Assembly: GCA_021604785.1 (NCBI GenBank)
Contig: BQJQ01000005.1
Location: 1-36,803, forward strand
Origin: Phycisphaeraceae bacterium
GTDB lineage: Bacteria > Planctomycetota > Phycisphaerae > Phycisphaerales > UBA1924
Length of the DNA stretch: 36,803 nucleotides
Reading direction: 5' to 3'
Part shown: positions 28,831 to 36,803 of the stretch, one piece after another
How positions within the stretch are numbered: position 1 is the first letter of the stretch
How the letters are laid out: every line of letters begins with the position of its first letter
The notes under the pieces: model-generated
Told to the model about the DNA's origin: nothing
The model's database searches: none
Seen by the model: the letters and a program-made list of their open reading frames with translations, nothing else
Translations under genes and position numbers: made by a program

Positions 28831-30462
28831 TCACCCCCGGCGCCCCGCCTCGGCCAGCTCGTCCTCGACGCCCGCGAGCCTCGCCCGCCCCTTCGAATCG
28901 GCGAGGCTCACCCCCACCGCGACGACGAACGACACGACAAACGCGGGGAGGAGCACATCGAGCGCGCCCAGGTGGGCCGCGGCGGTGTCCCACCCCATCG
29001 CCGTGAGCGCAGGCCCGGCCGCGAAGGCGAAGAACGGCACGCCCAGGAACCCCGCAAACATCGCGGCTTTGGCGCCCGACGCCGTCAGCCCGCGCCAGAA
29101 CAGGCTCAGGATTACCGTCGGGCAGAACGTCGCCGCGATGCCCGACCACCCGAAGATGATCACCCAAAAAATCTGTTTGTCCCGGTTGTTCAGCAGCAGC
29201 CCGATGCCGATCGCGTACGCGACCATCGCCAGCCCGAGCGTGACCAACTCGCTCAACCGTACGAGCCGCTCGTCGGGCAGGTCCGGGCGTTTAATCTTCT
29301 GCCAGTAGTCGCGGACGCCGGCGCTGGACGCGACGACGAGCAGCGAGTCGATGGTCGACATGATCGCGCTGAGCACCATCGCGATGAACACGCCCGTCAG
29401 GAAGCTCGGCAGCAGTTCCTCGGCCATGAACGGCAGGATCCGCTCCTTGTCGCCCGCGACAACGAAGCCTGGTTTCGCCGCGATCTGCGACCACTCGTAC
29501 ATCCCCCGACCCACCATGCCCACGAGCACGGCCCCCGAGTCCGCGAGGATCGTCCAGAGCAGCGCGACCGCGGCTCCCTTGCGGATCTCCTTCTCCGAAC
29601 GCAGCGCGATGAACCGCACAAAGACCTGCGGCGACCCGAGGAACCCGATGCCGATCGCCGCGAACCCGATGATCGTCGTGATCGTCAGCGCGTTCCAACC
29701 GCCTGTGGATGGCACCGGCTCGATGTAGCTCATGCCCTCGGCGACCTCGGGCGCGGGCCCCGGCCCGTGCAGCGTGAGCAGGTGCGGGTCAACGTCGCGG
29801 AGGGCGTCGAGGATGTGCGTGACACCGCCCGCCTCGAGGATGCCCACGATCGGGAGCGCGACGAGCCCGATGCCCATCAGCGTGCCCTGGAAGACGTCCG
29901 ACCAGACAACGGCCACGAACCCACCCCGGGTGATGTAAAGCAGCACCACCACGAACCCGACCGTGGCGCCCACGAAGTGGTTCCACCCAAGGAAGGAGTG
30001 GAACGCCCCGCCGGTCGCGAAGATCTGCGAGCCGGCGTAGATGGGCACGAAGACAAACAACGCCCCAGCCGCGATCAGCCGGAGCGTGTGCCCCGAGTCG
30101 CGCAGGCGTCCCTCTAGATAGTCCGGCATCGTGATCGCGTCGTACTTGTCCGAGAGGCGTTTGAACCGGCGGGCCAGGAAGAGCCACGCCCCGCCCACGC
30201 CGATGATCTCGCCCAGCACGATCCAGAAACCCTGGGCCCCGACCGCGAACCCCACGCCGGTCAGCCCGAGCAGCAGCCACGCGGACTCGCCCGTCGCGCG
30301 CGCGCTGAACGCGGCGGTGATGAACCCGAGGTTCTTGCCCGCTGCGAAGTAGTCGCGGATGTTCCGCATCCCACGGGACGCGAAATACCCGATCACAAGC
30401 AGAACGAAGGCGTAGATCGCAACAGCGACGAGCTTCCAAACGGAGTCAGCAGTGATGGGCAC
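28831..30462 (-). CDS. Sodium:solute symporter (proline permease-like)
   Basis: A 543-residue inner-membrane protein with about 13 hydrophobic segments, of the SSS family that contains PutP. Typical parts: FSARATGESAWLLLGLTGVG, YITRGGFVAVVWSDVFQG, GIGFLGSPQVFVRFIA, and MVLSAIMSTIDSLLVVASSA, which holds the Na+-site Ser/Thr pair. The likely substrate is proline or another amino acid. Start GTG 30462 is chosen because GGGAGG lies 5 bases upstream; the ATG at 30480 has no such site. It is divergent from the exported gene at 30751. Confidence 0.9.
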   Translation of the reverse strand: MPITADSVWKLVAVAIYAFVLLVIGYFASRGMRNIRDYFAAGKNLGFITAAFSARATGESAWLLLGLTGVGFAVGAQGFWIVLGEIIGVGGAWLFLARRFKRLSDKYDAITMPDYLEGRLRDSGHTLRLIAAGALFVFVPIYAGSQIFATGGAFHSFLGWNHFVGATVGFVVVLLYITRGGFVAVVWSDVFQGTLMGIGLVALPIVGILEAGGVTHILDALRDVDPHLLTLHGPGPAPEVAEGMSYIEPVPSTGGWNALTITTIIGFAAIGIGFLGSPQVFVRFIALRSEKEIRKGAAVALLWTILADSGAVLVGMVGRGMYEWSQIAAKPGFVVAGDKERILPFMAEELLPSFLTGVFIAMVLSAIMSTIDSLLVVASSAGVRDYWQKIKRPDLPDERLVRLSELVTLGLAMVAYAIGIGLLLNNRDKQIFWVIIFGWSGIAATFCPTVILSLFWRGLTASGAKAAMFAGFLGVPFFAFAAGPALTAMGWDTAAAHLGALDVLLPAFVVSFVVAVGVSLADSKGRARLAGVEDELAEAGRRG

Positions 30463-30672
30463 GGGTTCCTCCCAAGGCATCCAAGGTCGAGGCGGGCCTT
30501 GACCCTACTGCATCCGCACCCCGCTCGCGGAGCGTACCGGGCATAAATCGAGCCCGTTTCCGAACAAAATACGAGCATGCAAACCGTTCCGGTACACTGA
30601 CTCAGTCATGTGAAAAAATCGCTTTTTTGGGCTTCATCGGGGATTTCGATTGCTGTAACATGTTCCAGTGTC

Positions 30673-30691
30673 GGCGCCCCCAGTGGGCGCC
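30673..30691 (+). promoter_or_regulatory. Leader hairpin before the 30751 gene
   Basis: GGCGCCC and GGGCGCC form a perfect 7-bp stem with a 5-base loop about 60 bases before ATG 30751. The 270-base gap also holds AAAAAATCGCTTTTTT (30613-30628). These are possible mRNA leader or regulatory structures for one of the two divergent genes. Confidence 0.3.
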
Positions 30692-30750
30692 CGTCCTGAC
30701 CCTGTCAAGAGATTGAGAAGATCACATTTCGTAGAAGAGGGAGAAAGCAC

Positions 30751-31416
30751 ATGCGTCCTATTCACACCGCACTCTGCGCCGGGTTGCTGATCGCGCCCGC
30801 CGCGATGGCTGACGTCACCGTCGGCGTCGATCAGTCCGATGCCCCCTGGCTCGCGTTCATGAACGTCTTCGAGCTCGACGGCACCACGTACGCCTTCGGT
30901 TCCGGCTGGGGTATCGCCGACCTGAACGCCTCGTTCGATGACGGCGCCGGCACCCTTGAGGTCTCGCCCAACACGATCGGCGACCCCGACCCGTACTGGT
31001 ACATCGGCGGCGGCGGGCCCGGCCAGGCCGGCAACAAGATCATGGAGGCCAACCTCTACCAGGAGGTCACCGACGCCTTCGCCGGCCAGACCGTCACCTT
31101 CGAGGGCACGGTCCTGTCCGACACCTTCACCTCCGCGCACACGGCGTACGTCTTCATTAAGGACTTCGCCGCGGACTACTCCTCCTTCACCGAGACCAAG
31201 GTCGCGGTGTCCGGCACCGGCGCCTTCAGCATCTCCCACGTGACGAGCGGTGACGCGGGCCGCCACGTCCAGTGGGGCATCCAGACCGTCGGCGTGAACG
31301 TCTGGACCACTGATACCGCTCCGTTCGGCAGCACCGTGTTCGGGACGGTCCCCACGCCCGCGACGGCTGCGATCCTCGGCCTGGGCGGCCTGATGGCCAC
31401 CCGCCGTCGTCGCTGA
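30751..31416 (+). CDS. Exported protein with CTERM-like sorting tail
   Basis: A 221-residue protein: signal peptide (TALCAGLLIAPAAMA), a beta-rich body (VFELDGTTYAFGSGWGIADL, VTFEGTVLSDTFTSAHTAYVF) and a tail of VPTPATAAILGLGGLMA followed by TRRRR. No enzyme motif. The ribosome site GAGGGAG precedes ATG 30751. A strong terminator follows at 31449-31477, so it is transcribed alone. The tail is the best local example of the sorting signal shared with 4992-5801 and the E1 cargo. Confidence 0.82.
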   Translation: MRPIHTALCAGLLIAPAAMADVTVGVDQSDAPWLAFMNVFELDGTTYAFGSGWGIADLNASFDDGAGTLEVSPNTIGDPDPYWYIGGGGPGQAGNKIMEANLYQEVTDAFAGQTVTFEGTVLSDTFTSAHTAYVFIKDFAADYSSFTETKVAVSGTGAFSISHVTSGDAGRHVQWGIQTVGVNVWTTDTAPFGSTVFGTVPTPATAAILGLGGLMATRRRR

Positions 31417-31448
31417 TCGACGCCGCATCCTGCATTGATTCCTCCGAA

Positions 31449-31477
31449 GCCGCCGGGTTTATGCCCGGCGGCTTTTT
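31449..31477 (+). terminator. Intrinsic terminator after the 30751 gene
   Basis: GCCGCCGGG and CCCGGCGGC pair perfectly (9 bp, 6-base loop) and are followed by TTTTT, 33 bases after the stop codon. Confidence 0.9.
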
Positions 31478-31845
31478 CGTGCGCCGAACACGGCCCCTGT
31501 TTTATCAACCATCTCCACCCAGCACGCCAATCGTGAGCACCAAAAACCACGATCGCAATCTCTTGTTCGCGAACGATTTGTTTGATGCTCAGAAACCGCG
31601 CCGCAACGCTGTTCGTATCGACGCGTGGATGCGACGCTGCCCGGCAGCCAAGCGTTCCAGCCCGGTCGGATCACGACCGTTTGGGCCTCACCCGCACGGG
31701 CTGACAATCTGACAACTCGAACCCGGCGCCGGCTGCAGCCTTCGGACCTCATCTCATCGGGTCCGCAATCCGCACGATCGCGCACGCCGCCGACGCCGCA
31801 CGTGGCTTTATCCCATTCCTTGTCCACGACACGAAGGAGACCGAC

Positions 31846-31920
31846 ATGATTTACACGCAGAGATCCCGTGCGCCGGCCGCATCCTCGCGGGCCGAGCACG
31901 CCCCCCCGAACCCCGCCTGA
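31846..31920 (+). CDS. Possible 24-residue leader peptide
   Basis: ATG 31846 follows GAAGGAG by 8 bases and encodes MIYTQRSRAPAASSRAEHAP and 4 more residues before TGA. Good ribosome site, but no homology can be claimed. It stands just before the array of hairpins. Confidence 0.3.
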   Translation: MIYTQRSRAPAASSRAEHAPPNPA

Positions 31921-32308
31921 CCGCAGCGCCGGCTTGATCCGGCGCCATCGAGCGCGACGGCTCGGGGAAATCCGCCCCTGAACCCCTTTGTTCCTACGTG
32001 ATCGGGCGACACGCGCGCCCGTTCACGGCCCACACGCTCCGGCGACGCCGCCCCCCATGTGCGTCGCCCGGAACGTGACCGCGATCGGTGCACCCTTGTG
32101 GCGTGCCGGCGCTGTTCCGATCCGTCCCCCCGACGGACCGGAGCATTGACCGGGGGAGACCTGGCGTCTGTCCCCCGCCCACAGGAGGGCTTCCTCGGTC
32201 AAACCCGGGTCGGCGGCACTACCACGCCGCCGGCCCATTCACGGTGCCCGCCGCGCTTTGCGGGGGCACCAAGAGCGCGCCCGCGCGGTGGGTCGTGGGT
32301 GTTGCGTT

Positions 32309-32346
32309 CGGTCGGGCTCCCGTGGGGGGAGCCCGACCGCTTTCTT
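32309..32346 (+). terminator. Strong hairpin before the thrC 3' end
   Basis: CGGTCGGGCTCCC and GGGAGCCCGACCG pair over 13 bp with a 5-base loop, followed on the plus strand by CTTTCTT. This orientation fits the end of a plus-strand transcript better than the end of thrC, though it may work both ways. Confidence 0.6.
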
Positions 32347-32360
32347 CCGAACGAACTCGC

Positions 32361-33785
32361 TCAGGCGAGCATCGCGCGCACGATGGCGTCGAGATCATCG
32401 GCGACCGGGATCGGCGCATTCGCGTGCACGTTCGGGCCCGTGCGCTCACCGCGGTGATACCCGACCGTCACGTCCGGGTCCTTGAGCTGGTGCCCCGTGA
32501 GCACGCACGCCACGGTGTCGGTTGGTTTGATCAGCCCCTCGGCCCGCAGCAGGCGAACCCCCGCGACCGAAGCCCCACTCGCCGGCTCGCACCCAAATCC
32601 GAACCTGCCGACGAGCGCCTTGTGCTCGACGATGGTCTCGTCGTCGGCGACACGGACGACGCCGTTCATGACCTCGATCGCCCGCAGGGCCTTGGGCAGG
32701 TTCACCGGGCGGTTGATCTCGATGGCGCTCGCGACGGTCTTGGCCCGCTCGCCTTCGCGGTCCATCCGCTCGAACTCGCCGGCGACCTTCGCCTTGTCGT
32801 ACCGCCCGCCGTTCCACGTCACGCCCAGCCCGTTGACGACGCGGTCGAGCGTACGCGCGCCCGCGGCGTTGATGATCGCCAATCGCGGCACCCGGTCGAT
32901 CAGCCCGAGCTCGCGCAACTCGCTGAACGCCTTGCCGAACGCCGACGAGTTACCCAAATTCCCGCCCGGCACGACGATCCAGTCCGGGACGTTCCAGTTG
33001 AGCCCCTCGAGGATGCGCAGCATGATGGTCTTCTGCCCCTCGAGCCGGAAGGGATTGACCGAGTTCATCAGATACACGCCCACATCCGGGCGGGTGTCGG
33101 CGATCTCGCGCACGCGGGCGAGGCACGCGTCAAAGTCCCCCGCGACCTGCAGCGTCCGTGCGCCGTAGTCGAGCGCCTGGCTCAGCTTGCCGAACGCGAT
33201 CTTCCCCTCGCCAACAAACACATACGCCGGGATGCCCGTCATCGAGGCGTAGAGCGCCAGGCTTGCACTGGTGTTGCCCGTCGAGGCGCACGCGACGCGC
33301 TTCGCATCGACCATCCGCGCGTGCGTGAACGCGGCGGTCATGCCGTTGTCCTTGAAGCTGCCCGAGGGGTTGTACCCCTCGTACTGCAGATACACCCGCC
33401 CGCCGGCGGTCGTGTCCATGCCCAGCTCGGACGCGAGCGCGTCGGCCCGCTGCAGGTTGGTGCGTCCCTCGCCGACGGTGACGATGTCCGTGGCCCCGTT
33501 CGGAGCGTGCATCCAGAAGGGGAGAAGCTCGCGGAAACGCCAGACGCCGGAGAAATCGAGGGCGGCGTCGGTCGAGTCCGCGCCCGCCGGGTTGCGCGCC
33601 CCGAAGGTTGATCCGCGGCGCTCGAAGACCTCGAACGAGCGGTCAGCCTTGGGCCACGCCCGGTCCCAGTCGTACACGACATCGAGCATCGCGCCGCACC
33701 CGGGGCAGGCAGTGAGCACACGATCCACGCCGAACTCGGCGGCGCAGTCGGGGTCGATGCAGCGTTGGTGGGCAATGATGGTCAT
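32361..33785 (-). CDS. thrC: Threonine synthase
   Basis: PLP enzyme converting O-phosphohomoserine to threonine. The 474-residue product has an N-terminal cysteine pattern ([10 protein letters not shown]...CPGCGAML) like a zinc ribbon, found in one branch of threonine synthases. The PLP lysine is in [11 protein letters not shown], with [27 protein letters not shown] and [12 protein letters not shown] for phosphate and substrate binding. Start ATG 33785 (MTIIAHQRC) is preferred over the longer frame because it overlaps the stop of the upstream gene by ATGA, so the two are coupled. No other threonine genes are nearby. Confidence 0.93.
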   Translation of the reverse strand: MTIIAHQRCIDPDCAAEFGVDRVLTACPGCGAMLDVVYDWDRAWPKADRSFEVFERRGSTFGARNPAGADSTDAALDFSGVWRFRELLPFWMHAPNGATDIVTVGEGRTNLQRADALASELGMDTTAGGRVYLQYEGYNPSGSFKDNGMTAAFTHARMVDAKRVACASTGNTSASLALYASMTGIPAYVFVGEGKIAFGKLSQALDYGARTLQVAGDFDACLARVREIADTRPDVGVYLMNSVNPFRLEGQKTIMLRILEGLNWNVPDWIVVPGGNLGNSSAFGKAFSELRELGLIDRVPRLAIINAAGARTLDRVVNGLGVTWNGGRYDKAKVAGEFERMDREGERAKTVASAIEINRPVNLPKALRAIEVMNGVVRVADDETIVEHKALVGRFGFGCEPASGASVAGVRLLRAEGLIKPTDTVACVLTGHQLKDPDVTVGYHRGERTGPNVHANAPIPVADDLDAIVRAMLA

Positions 33786-34879
33786 TGGAAATGCGTCTTC
33801 CCCCGCCATCGATGCGGGCGGTACACCGTGACCCTGTCGGTCGCAGTCTTGGCGGCCGTCATGCCGCCCACCACGGCCCACCCGCCGGGCACACGCACGA
33901 GCCCCCGGTGATCCATCGTGGCGTGCTCAGCATCCATGTATCGAGGGCTCCATGACTCGGTGTCGTAGATGAGCACCGTGGCGAGAGGCTCGGCATCGAT
34001 CGGCGGGGGGCCGCTCCTGTCGTCGTATCCGACGCCGTCGATGTTGTAGGGGGTCTCGGTGCCGCCGAGAATGACGAGGGTCGTCTCGCCCACGGCGGGT
34101 TGAGAATTTGCTGCGCGATAACGCCCGATGCCGGCCATCTCTTCAGGCGGAGACCAATGGATGCGGGTCGGGTTTTCTGGATCAATCTCCCCGTGGTATA
34201 CGAACCGCGCCGCAACAAACTTGCGCGAGATGACGTCCCGGCCGACACCGCCGAGCACGATGATCTTGCCGCCGAGGATCCCCCCCGCGTGCCCGAACAG
34301 CCCCGAGCCCGGCCCGGGCATCGGCGTGCACGCACGCCACACGTCGCTCGCGACGTCCCAAACCTGCACATCGAGCACGTTGTCGTGCGCCGGCCCGTGC
34401 CATCCCGAAACAAGGTACAAGTACCGGCCGCGCCACACGACCGCCAGCGTGTCGTCCACCTCGACCGGAGGCGGAGCCCGCTCGATCCACCGGTCCTCAC
34501 CAACCAGATACTCGAGCAAACGCGGATCTGTCCGCTCGGCGCCGTCGTCGAGCACGGAGTACCCCCCCACCACGAAGACGCGCCCGTCGATCGAGACGGC
34601 GGACGCCGCGATGCGCGCCTTCCCCTCATCCAGCGGGACGTCCGCGATGCGGCGCCACGCGTCGGCACCGGGCCAATCCAGCGCGTACGCCGCGGGGGTG
34701 ATGGTGTCGGTGTCCGCCGGGTCCACTATGCCCATGAACGAGTAGACGGTCGCAGTCCCGTCCCCGTGGAGCACTGACGTCACGGCGTTGTTCGAGATCG
34801 GGTGCGGGTACGCCGGGAGGGTGCGCGCGCACGCCCCGAGCGTTGGCAGCAGACACGCGATGAGCAACAGCCGGAGCAC
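33782..34879 (-). CDS. Kelch-like repeat lipoprotein
   Basis: A 365-residue protein starting at GTG 34879 with a lipoprotein signal ([16 protein letters not shown], lipobox LGAC). The frame is open far upstream, but that part is a shadow of the next gene. The mature part has five or six blade-like repeats of the Kelch type ([52 protein letters not shown]) with aromatic residues at blade ends, so a beta-propeller anchored in the envelope. Ligand or enzymatic role unknown. It overlaps thrC by ATGA, which looks like cotranscription without an obvious functional link. Confidence 0.75.
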   Translation of the reverse strand: MLRLLLIACLLPTLGACARTLPAYPHPISNNAVTSVLHGDGTATVYSFMGIVDPADTDTITPAAYALDWPGADAWRRIADVPLDEGKARIAASAVSIDGRVFVVGGYSVLDDGAERTDPRLLEYLVGEDRWIERAPPPVEVDDTLAVVWRGRYLYLVSGWHGPAHDNVLDVQVWDVASDVWRACTPMPGPGSGLFGHAGGILGGKIIVLGGVGRDVISRKFVAARFVYHGEIDPENPTRIHWSPPEEMAGIGRYRAANSQPAVGETTLVILGGTETPYNIDGVGYDDRSGPPPIDAEPLATVLIYDTESWSPRYMDAEHATMDHRGLVRVPGGWAVVGGMTAAKTATDRVTVYRPHRWRGKTHFQ

Positions 34880-34887
34880 GCCGCATG

Positions 34888-35871
34888 CTACGCCGGCTGG
34901 GGGCGGGCCTCGCGGATCACGCGGCTGCGCCGGCGGACGATCAGAAGCATCCCCATGACCCAGATCAGCACCCCGACGCCCAGCACCGAGAGCACGACGA
35001 TGATCTCGTACGGCGACGCCCCGAAGCCGGCGCCCATGCCCATGTTGCTCGTGCCGCCCGTGTAGGTGAGCCCCCCGACCGCGTTGCCCGTCGTGTTGAA
35101 CCCGATCGAGGAGTACTCGTAGTTCCACGGGTCGGTCATCGCGCCTGAAAGCAGCTGGTCCAGATGCCCCGCCTCGGTCGCGAGGGCTTCGGATGCGCCC
35201 GCGTCGAGCCCGACGGTGGCGAACGCGAGGCGGGCGTCCGTCTCGGAGAAATCCGCGCCTGAGGCGATCTCGGTGCCCTCGTCGTCCGCCATCACCCAGT
35301 CGCCCATGAGCGCGTCGAGCGTGACCACGACTTCGGCATCGCCGTAGGTCAGCGTCGCGACGATCTCGCCCGACTCGGCGGACATGCCCGGGGAGACGAC
35401 GACGTCCGACGCGATCGAGAGGCGGTAGTTGGCCGAGGGCGCGAATTCGCCCGTGTCCTCGTCGTAGGACTGATCGGGCACAAACGTGTACGTGGAGGTG
35501 TAGGGGGAAGACGCGCCCGCGCCGCCGAAGGTTGCCATCATCGAGATGTACGACGCGACGCCCATCGCGATCGAGGCGATGGCGACGCAGATGATGGTCC
35601 ACCCGATCAGCGCCGCCGGGAGCGAGCCCGCCAGGCGGATCGCGGTGCGCCGCGTCATGACGCCCGCGAGAAGCAGGTCCGCCCCGCACTCCGAGCACCG
35701 CCCCTGGGCGAGCGTGGTCATCTCGTACCCGCACGAGCCGCACGACGCGCCGCGGGGCAGACCCGGGGGAGCCATCACCGCCCGCCAGACGGCGTTCGCC
35801 GCGAGCCCGAGTGTCAGCAGAACAGCGCCCAGCGAGAGCAGCCACGTCAGACCCATCCCGAAGAACATCAT
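34888..35871 (-). CDS. Membrane protein with zinc ribbon and large outer domain
   Basis: A 327-residue protein of unknown function. Membrane segments lie at residues 5-30 (LTWLLSLGAVLLTLGLAANAV), about 80-110 (LPAALIGWTIICVAIASIAMGVA) and near the C-terminus (IIVVLSVLGVGVLIWVMGMLLIV). A zinc ribbon, CGSCGYEMTTLAQGRCSECG, follows the first segment in the cytoplasm. A 180-residue, Gly/Ser/Thr-rich domain lies between the second and last segments. The same ribbon type is in the gene at 6477-7277. Stop lies 8 bases before the Kelch lipoprotein start, so one operon with it and thrC is likely. Confidence 0.7.
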   Translation of the reverse strand: MMFFGMGLTWLLSLGAVLLTLGLAANAVWRAVMAPPGLPRGASCGSCGYEMTTLAQGRCSECGADLLLAGVMTRRTAIRLAGSLPAALIGWTIICVAIASIAMGVASYISMMATFGGAGASSPYTSTYTFVPDQSYDEDTGEFAPSANYRLSIASDVVVSPGMSAESGEIVATLTYGDAEVVVTLDALMGDWVMADDEGTEIASGADFSETDARLAFATVGLDAGASEALATEAGHLDQLLSGAMTDPWNYEYSSIGFNTTGNAVGGLTYTGGTSNMGMGAGFGASPYEIIVVLSVLGVGVLIWVMGMLLIVRRRSRVIREARPQPA

Positions 35872-35929
35872 GCCCCGAGGGTACCCAAAAACCCGCCAAA
35901 CCCGAACGCCGGCGCGGTAGGCTGCCCTC

Positions 35930-36727
35930 GTGGCAGACGACCGTGCCTACTTGTCGATCGTGGACTGGCCCGCCGGGTGGGGCGTGGCGCGCCGGGTCGA
36001 GTCGCTCGTCGCCGCATCGGGCATGGACCCGCACACGTGCCAGCTCCGGTGCGCGAGCCCGACGCCCGCCGTCGTGGGCCTGATCGACGCGATGATCGCC
36101 GACGACGTGGTCGGGGCCCTCCGTGCTGATGACGTCACGGCCTTCGCGCCCTCGCAGGGCGCGATGAAAACCTGCCCGGCGCCCGAGCGTGTCAAGAGCC
36201 TGCACGTCTTCCCGGACAAGTCCGCCCTAGGCATCGAGTTCTGGCGCGGCGACCCCGCCGTGGTCCGGGCGAGCGACATCCGCCTGATGGCGCGCGGCGA
36301 CTCCCGTACGAAATCCGTGAGCGTCCGCCCCACCGAGGGACACGCGGCGGTGACGTTCGAGGGCGCCGTGATCGAAGCCGCCACGGACTCGGGCGTCTCG
36401 CGGGTGCAGACGGACACCATCGCGATGCTCCTCGACATCTACACCGCACCCGCCGGCGGCGAGCTGCGCCGCCTGCGTGTGGACGCCGACAAAATGAGCT
36501 TCGACGTCCTCGGGACCGAACGCGGCTACACCGACCGGGAAAACATGGGCAAGCTCACCGCGCGGATGCGCTCGCTCGCAACCGGCGGGTCCATGGACGA
36601 GGGGTTCGAGCGGTTCACCGTTCCCACGAGCATCCTCCGTGCCCGGGGCAGCGCGGGGCGGACCGCGGCGTTCGACTTCTACACCGCGTGGCTCTGCGAG
36701 TTGTACCGGTCGCTCGGGGCGCTGTGA
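35930..36727 (+). CDS. Conserved-looking protein of unknown function
   Basis: A 265-residue soluble protein, no signal peptide or membrane segment. It opens with LSIVDWPAGWGVARRVESLVAASGMDPHTCQLRC, continues with AFAPSQGAMKTCPAPERVKSLHVFPDK, and has a beta-rich middle and a helical end (AFDFYTAWLCELYRSLG). Codon use is that of a real gene. No family recognised. Start GTG 35930 lies 58 bases from the divergent membrane gene; no strong ribosome site. The remaining 76 bases of the window hold nothing recognisable. Confidence 0.7.
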   Translation: MADDRAYLSIVDWPAGWGVARRVESLVAASGMDPHTCQLRCASPTPAVVGLIDAMIADDVVGALRADDVTAFAPSQGAMKTCPAPERVKSLHVFPDKSALGIEFWRGDPAVVRASDIRLMARGDSRTKSVSVRPTEGHAAVTFEGAVIEAATDSGVSRVQTDTIAMLLDIYTAPAGGELRRLRVDADKMSFDVLGTERGYTDRENMGKLTARMRSLATGGSMDEGFERFTVPTSILRARGSAGRTAAFDFYTAWLCELYRSLGAL

Positions 36728-36803
36728 TGGGGCACCGCCGGGGCCTCGCCCCGCTGCTTCCCCGACGCGTGACGACGGCATGACCGGCTCGCCCCATGCC
36801 GAC

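Larger units (their letters stand above)
31478..32360. other. Hairpin-rich non-coding stretch
   Basis: 883 bases between a terminator and the 3' end of thrC with no gene supported beyond a 24-codon ORF. The second half is a run of stem-loops: 31926-31945, 32041-32068, 32121-32137, 32151-32177, 32211-32232, 32243-32270 and 32309-32339, the last with a T-rich tail on the plus strand. A structured RNA is possible. It does not match tmRNA, RNase P RNA or a tRNA. Confidence 0.5.

Noticed and set aside
32151-32166. GGAGACCTGGC resembling a cobalamin riboswitch box
   Set aside because: The other conserved parts of the riboswitch are missing, and no downstream plus-strand gene exists.
31900-32346. 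RNase P RNA candidate
   Set aside because: The conserved GAGGAAAGTCC and ACAGAA-type blocks are absent.
32088-33611. 507-residue plus-strand ORF opposite thrC
   Set aside because: Shadow of the threonine synthase gene; no recognisable sequence and no ribosome site.
34880-36205. N-terminal half of an 807-residue minus-strand frame ahead of the Kelch lipoprotein
   Set aside because: It lies in another frame of the zinc-ribbon membrane gene and the 35930 gene; the lipoprotein signal marks the real start at 34879.

Overview
The window is GC-rich chromosomal DNA from a planctomycete, most likely of class Phycisphaerae. Three traits point there: several exported proteins end in a short hydrophobic stretch plus an Arg cluster (a PEP-CTERM-like sorting tail, e.g. 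LGGLVAMRRRR), three proteins carry GC-type dockerin-like repeats (CDCNADGVLNVDDIDCF and relatives), and two membrane proteins carry a small CxxCGY...CxECG zinc ribbon.

Left chromosomal part (1-7310): the 3' part of dprA, a doubtful ORF, lexA, then ispD and a DASS anion transporter on the minus strand, an exported CTERM protein divergent from an ArsR-like regulator, and a zinc-ribbon membrane protein. At 7311-7662 lies an intact tmRNA gene (ssrA) with a readable tag, ARNFITAEPQFALAA. Right chromosomal part (26438-36803): an outer-membrane beta-barrel protein, a dockerin-bearing esterase, a Na+/solute symporter, another CTERM protein, a hairpin-rich non-coding stretch, thrC, a Kelch-like lipoprotein, a zinc-ribbon membrane protein and an unknown gene.

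The middle (7640-26019) is a double integrative-element island in the 3' end of ssrA. An identical 25-bp core (T-arm plus acceptor of tmRNA) occurs three times in the same direction at 7640, 14887 and 25995. Element E1 (about 7.25 kb) has a minus-strand RHH - Xis-like - integrase module beside att1, two exported proteins as cargo, an unknown protein and a Rep_trans-like replication initiator. Element E2 (about 11.1 kb) is arranged the other way round: Rep-like protein beside att2, an RHS polymorphic toxin with its immunity gene, and a plus-strand RHH - Xis-like - integrase module running into att3. A short remnant of a third, E1-like integrase sits right of att3.

The most interesting reading concerns the att cores. 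Both integrase ORFs have no stop before the core and read straight through it. In the inferred excised circles, each integrase continues in frame into a tail ORF lying on the far side of att2 (14910-14512 for E1, 14887-15240 for E2). That gives proteins of 524 and 513 residues with related C-terminal motifs (LWPSLAP and RWPQLSP). Each tail then overlaps the next gene by ATGA and leads to the Rep gene. The whole RHH-Xis-Int-tail-Rep operon is therefore contiguous only when the element is circular, so integration would cut replication off from its promoter and give the integrase a different C-terminus. This is inferred from reading frames and has not been tested.
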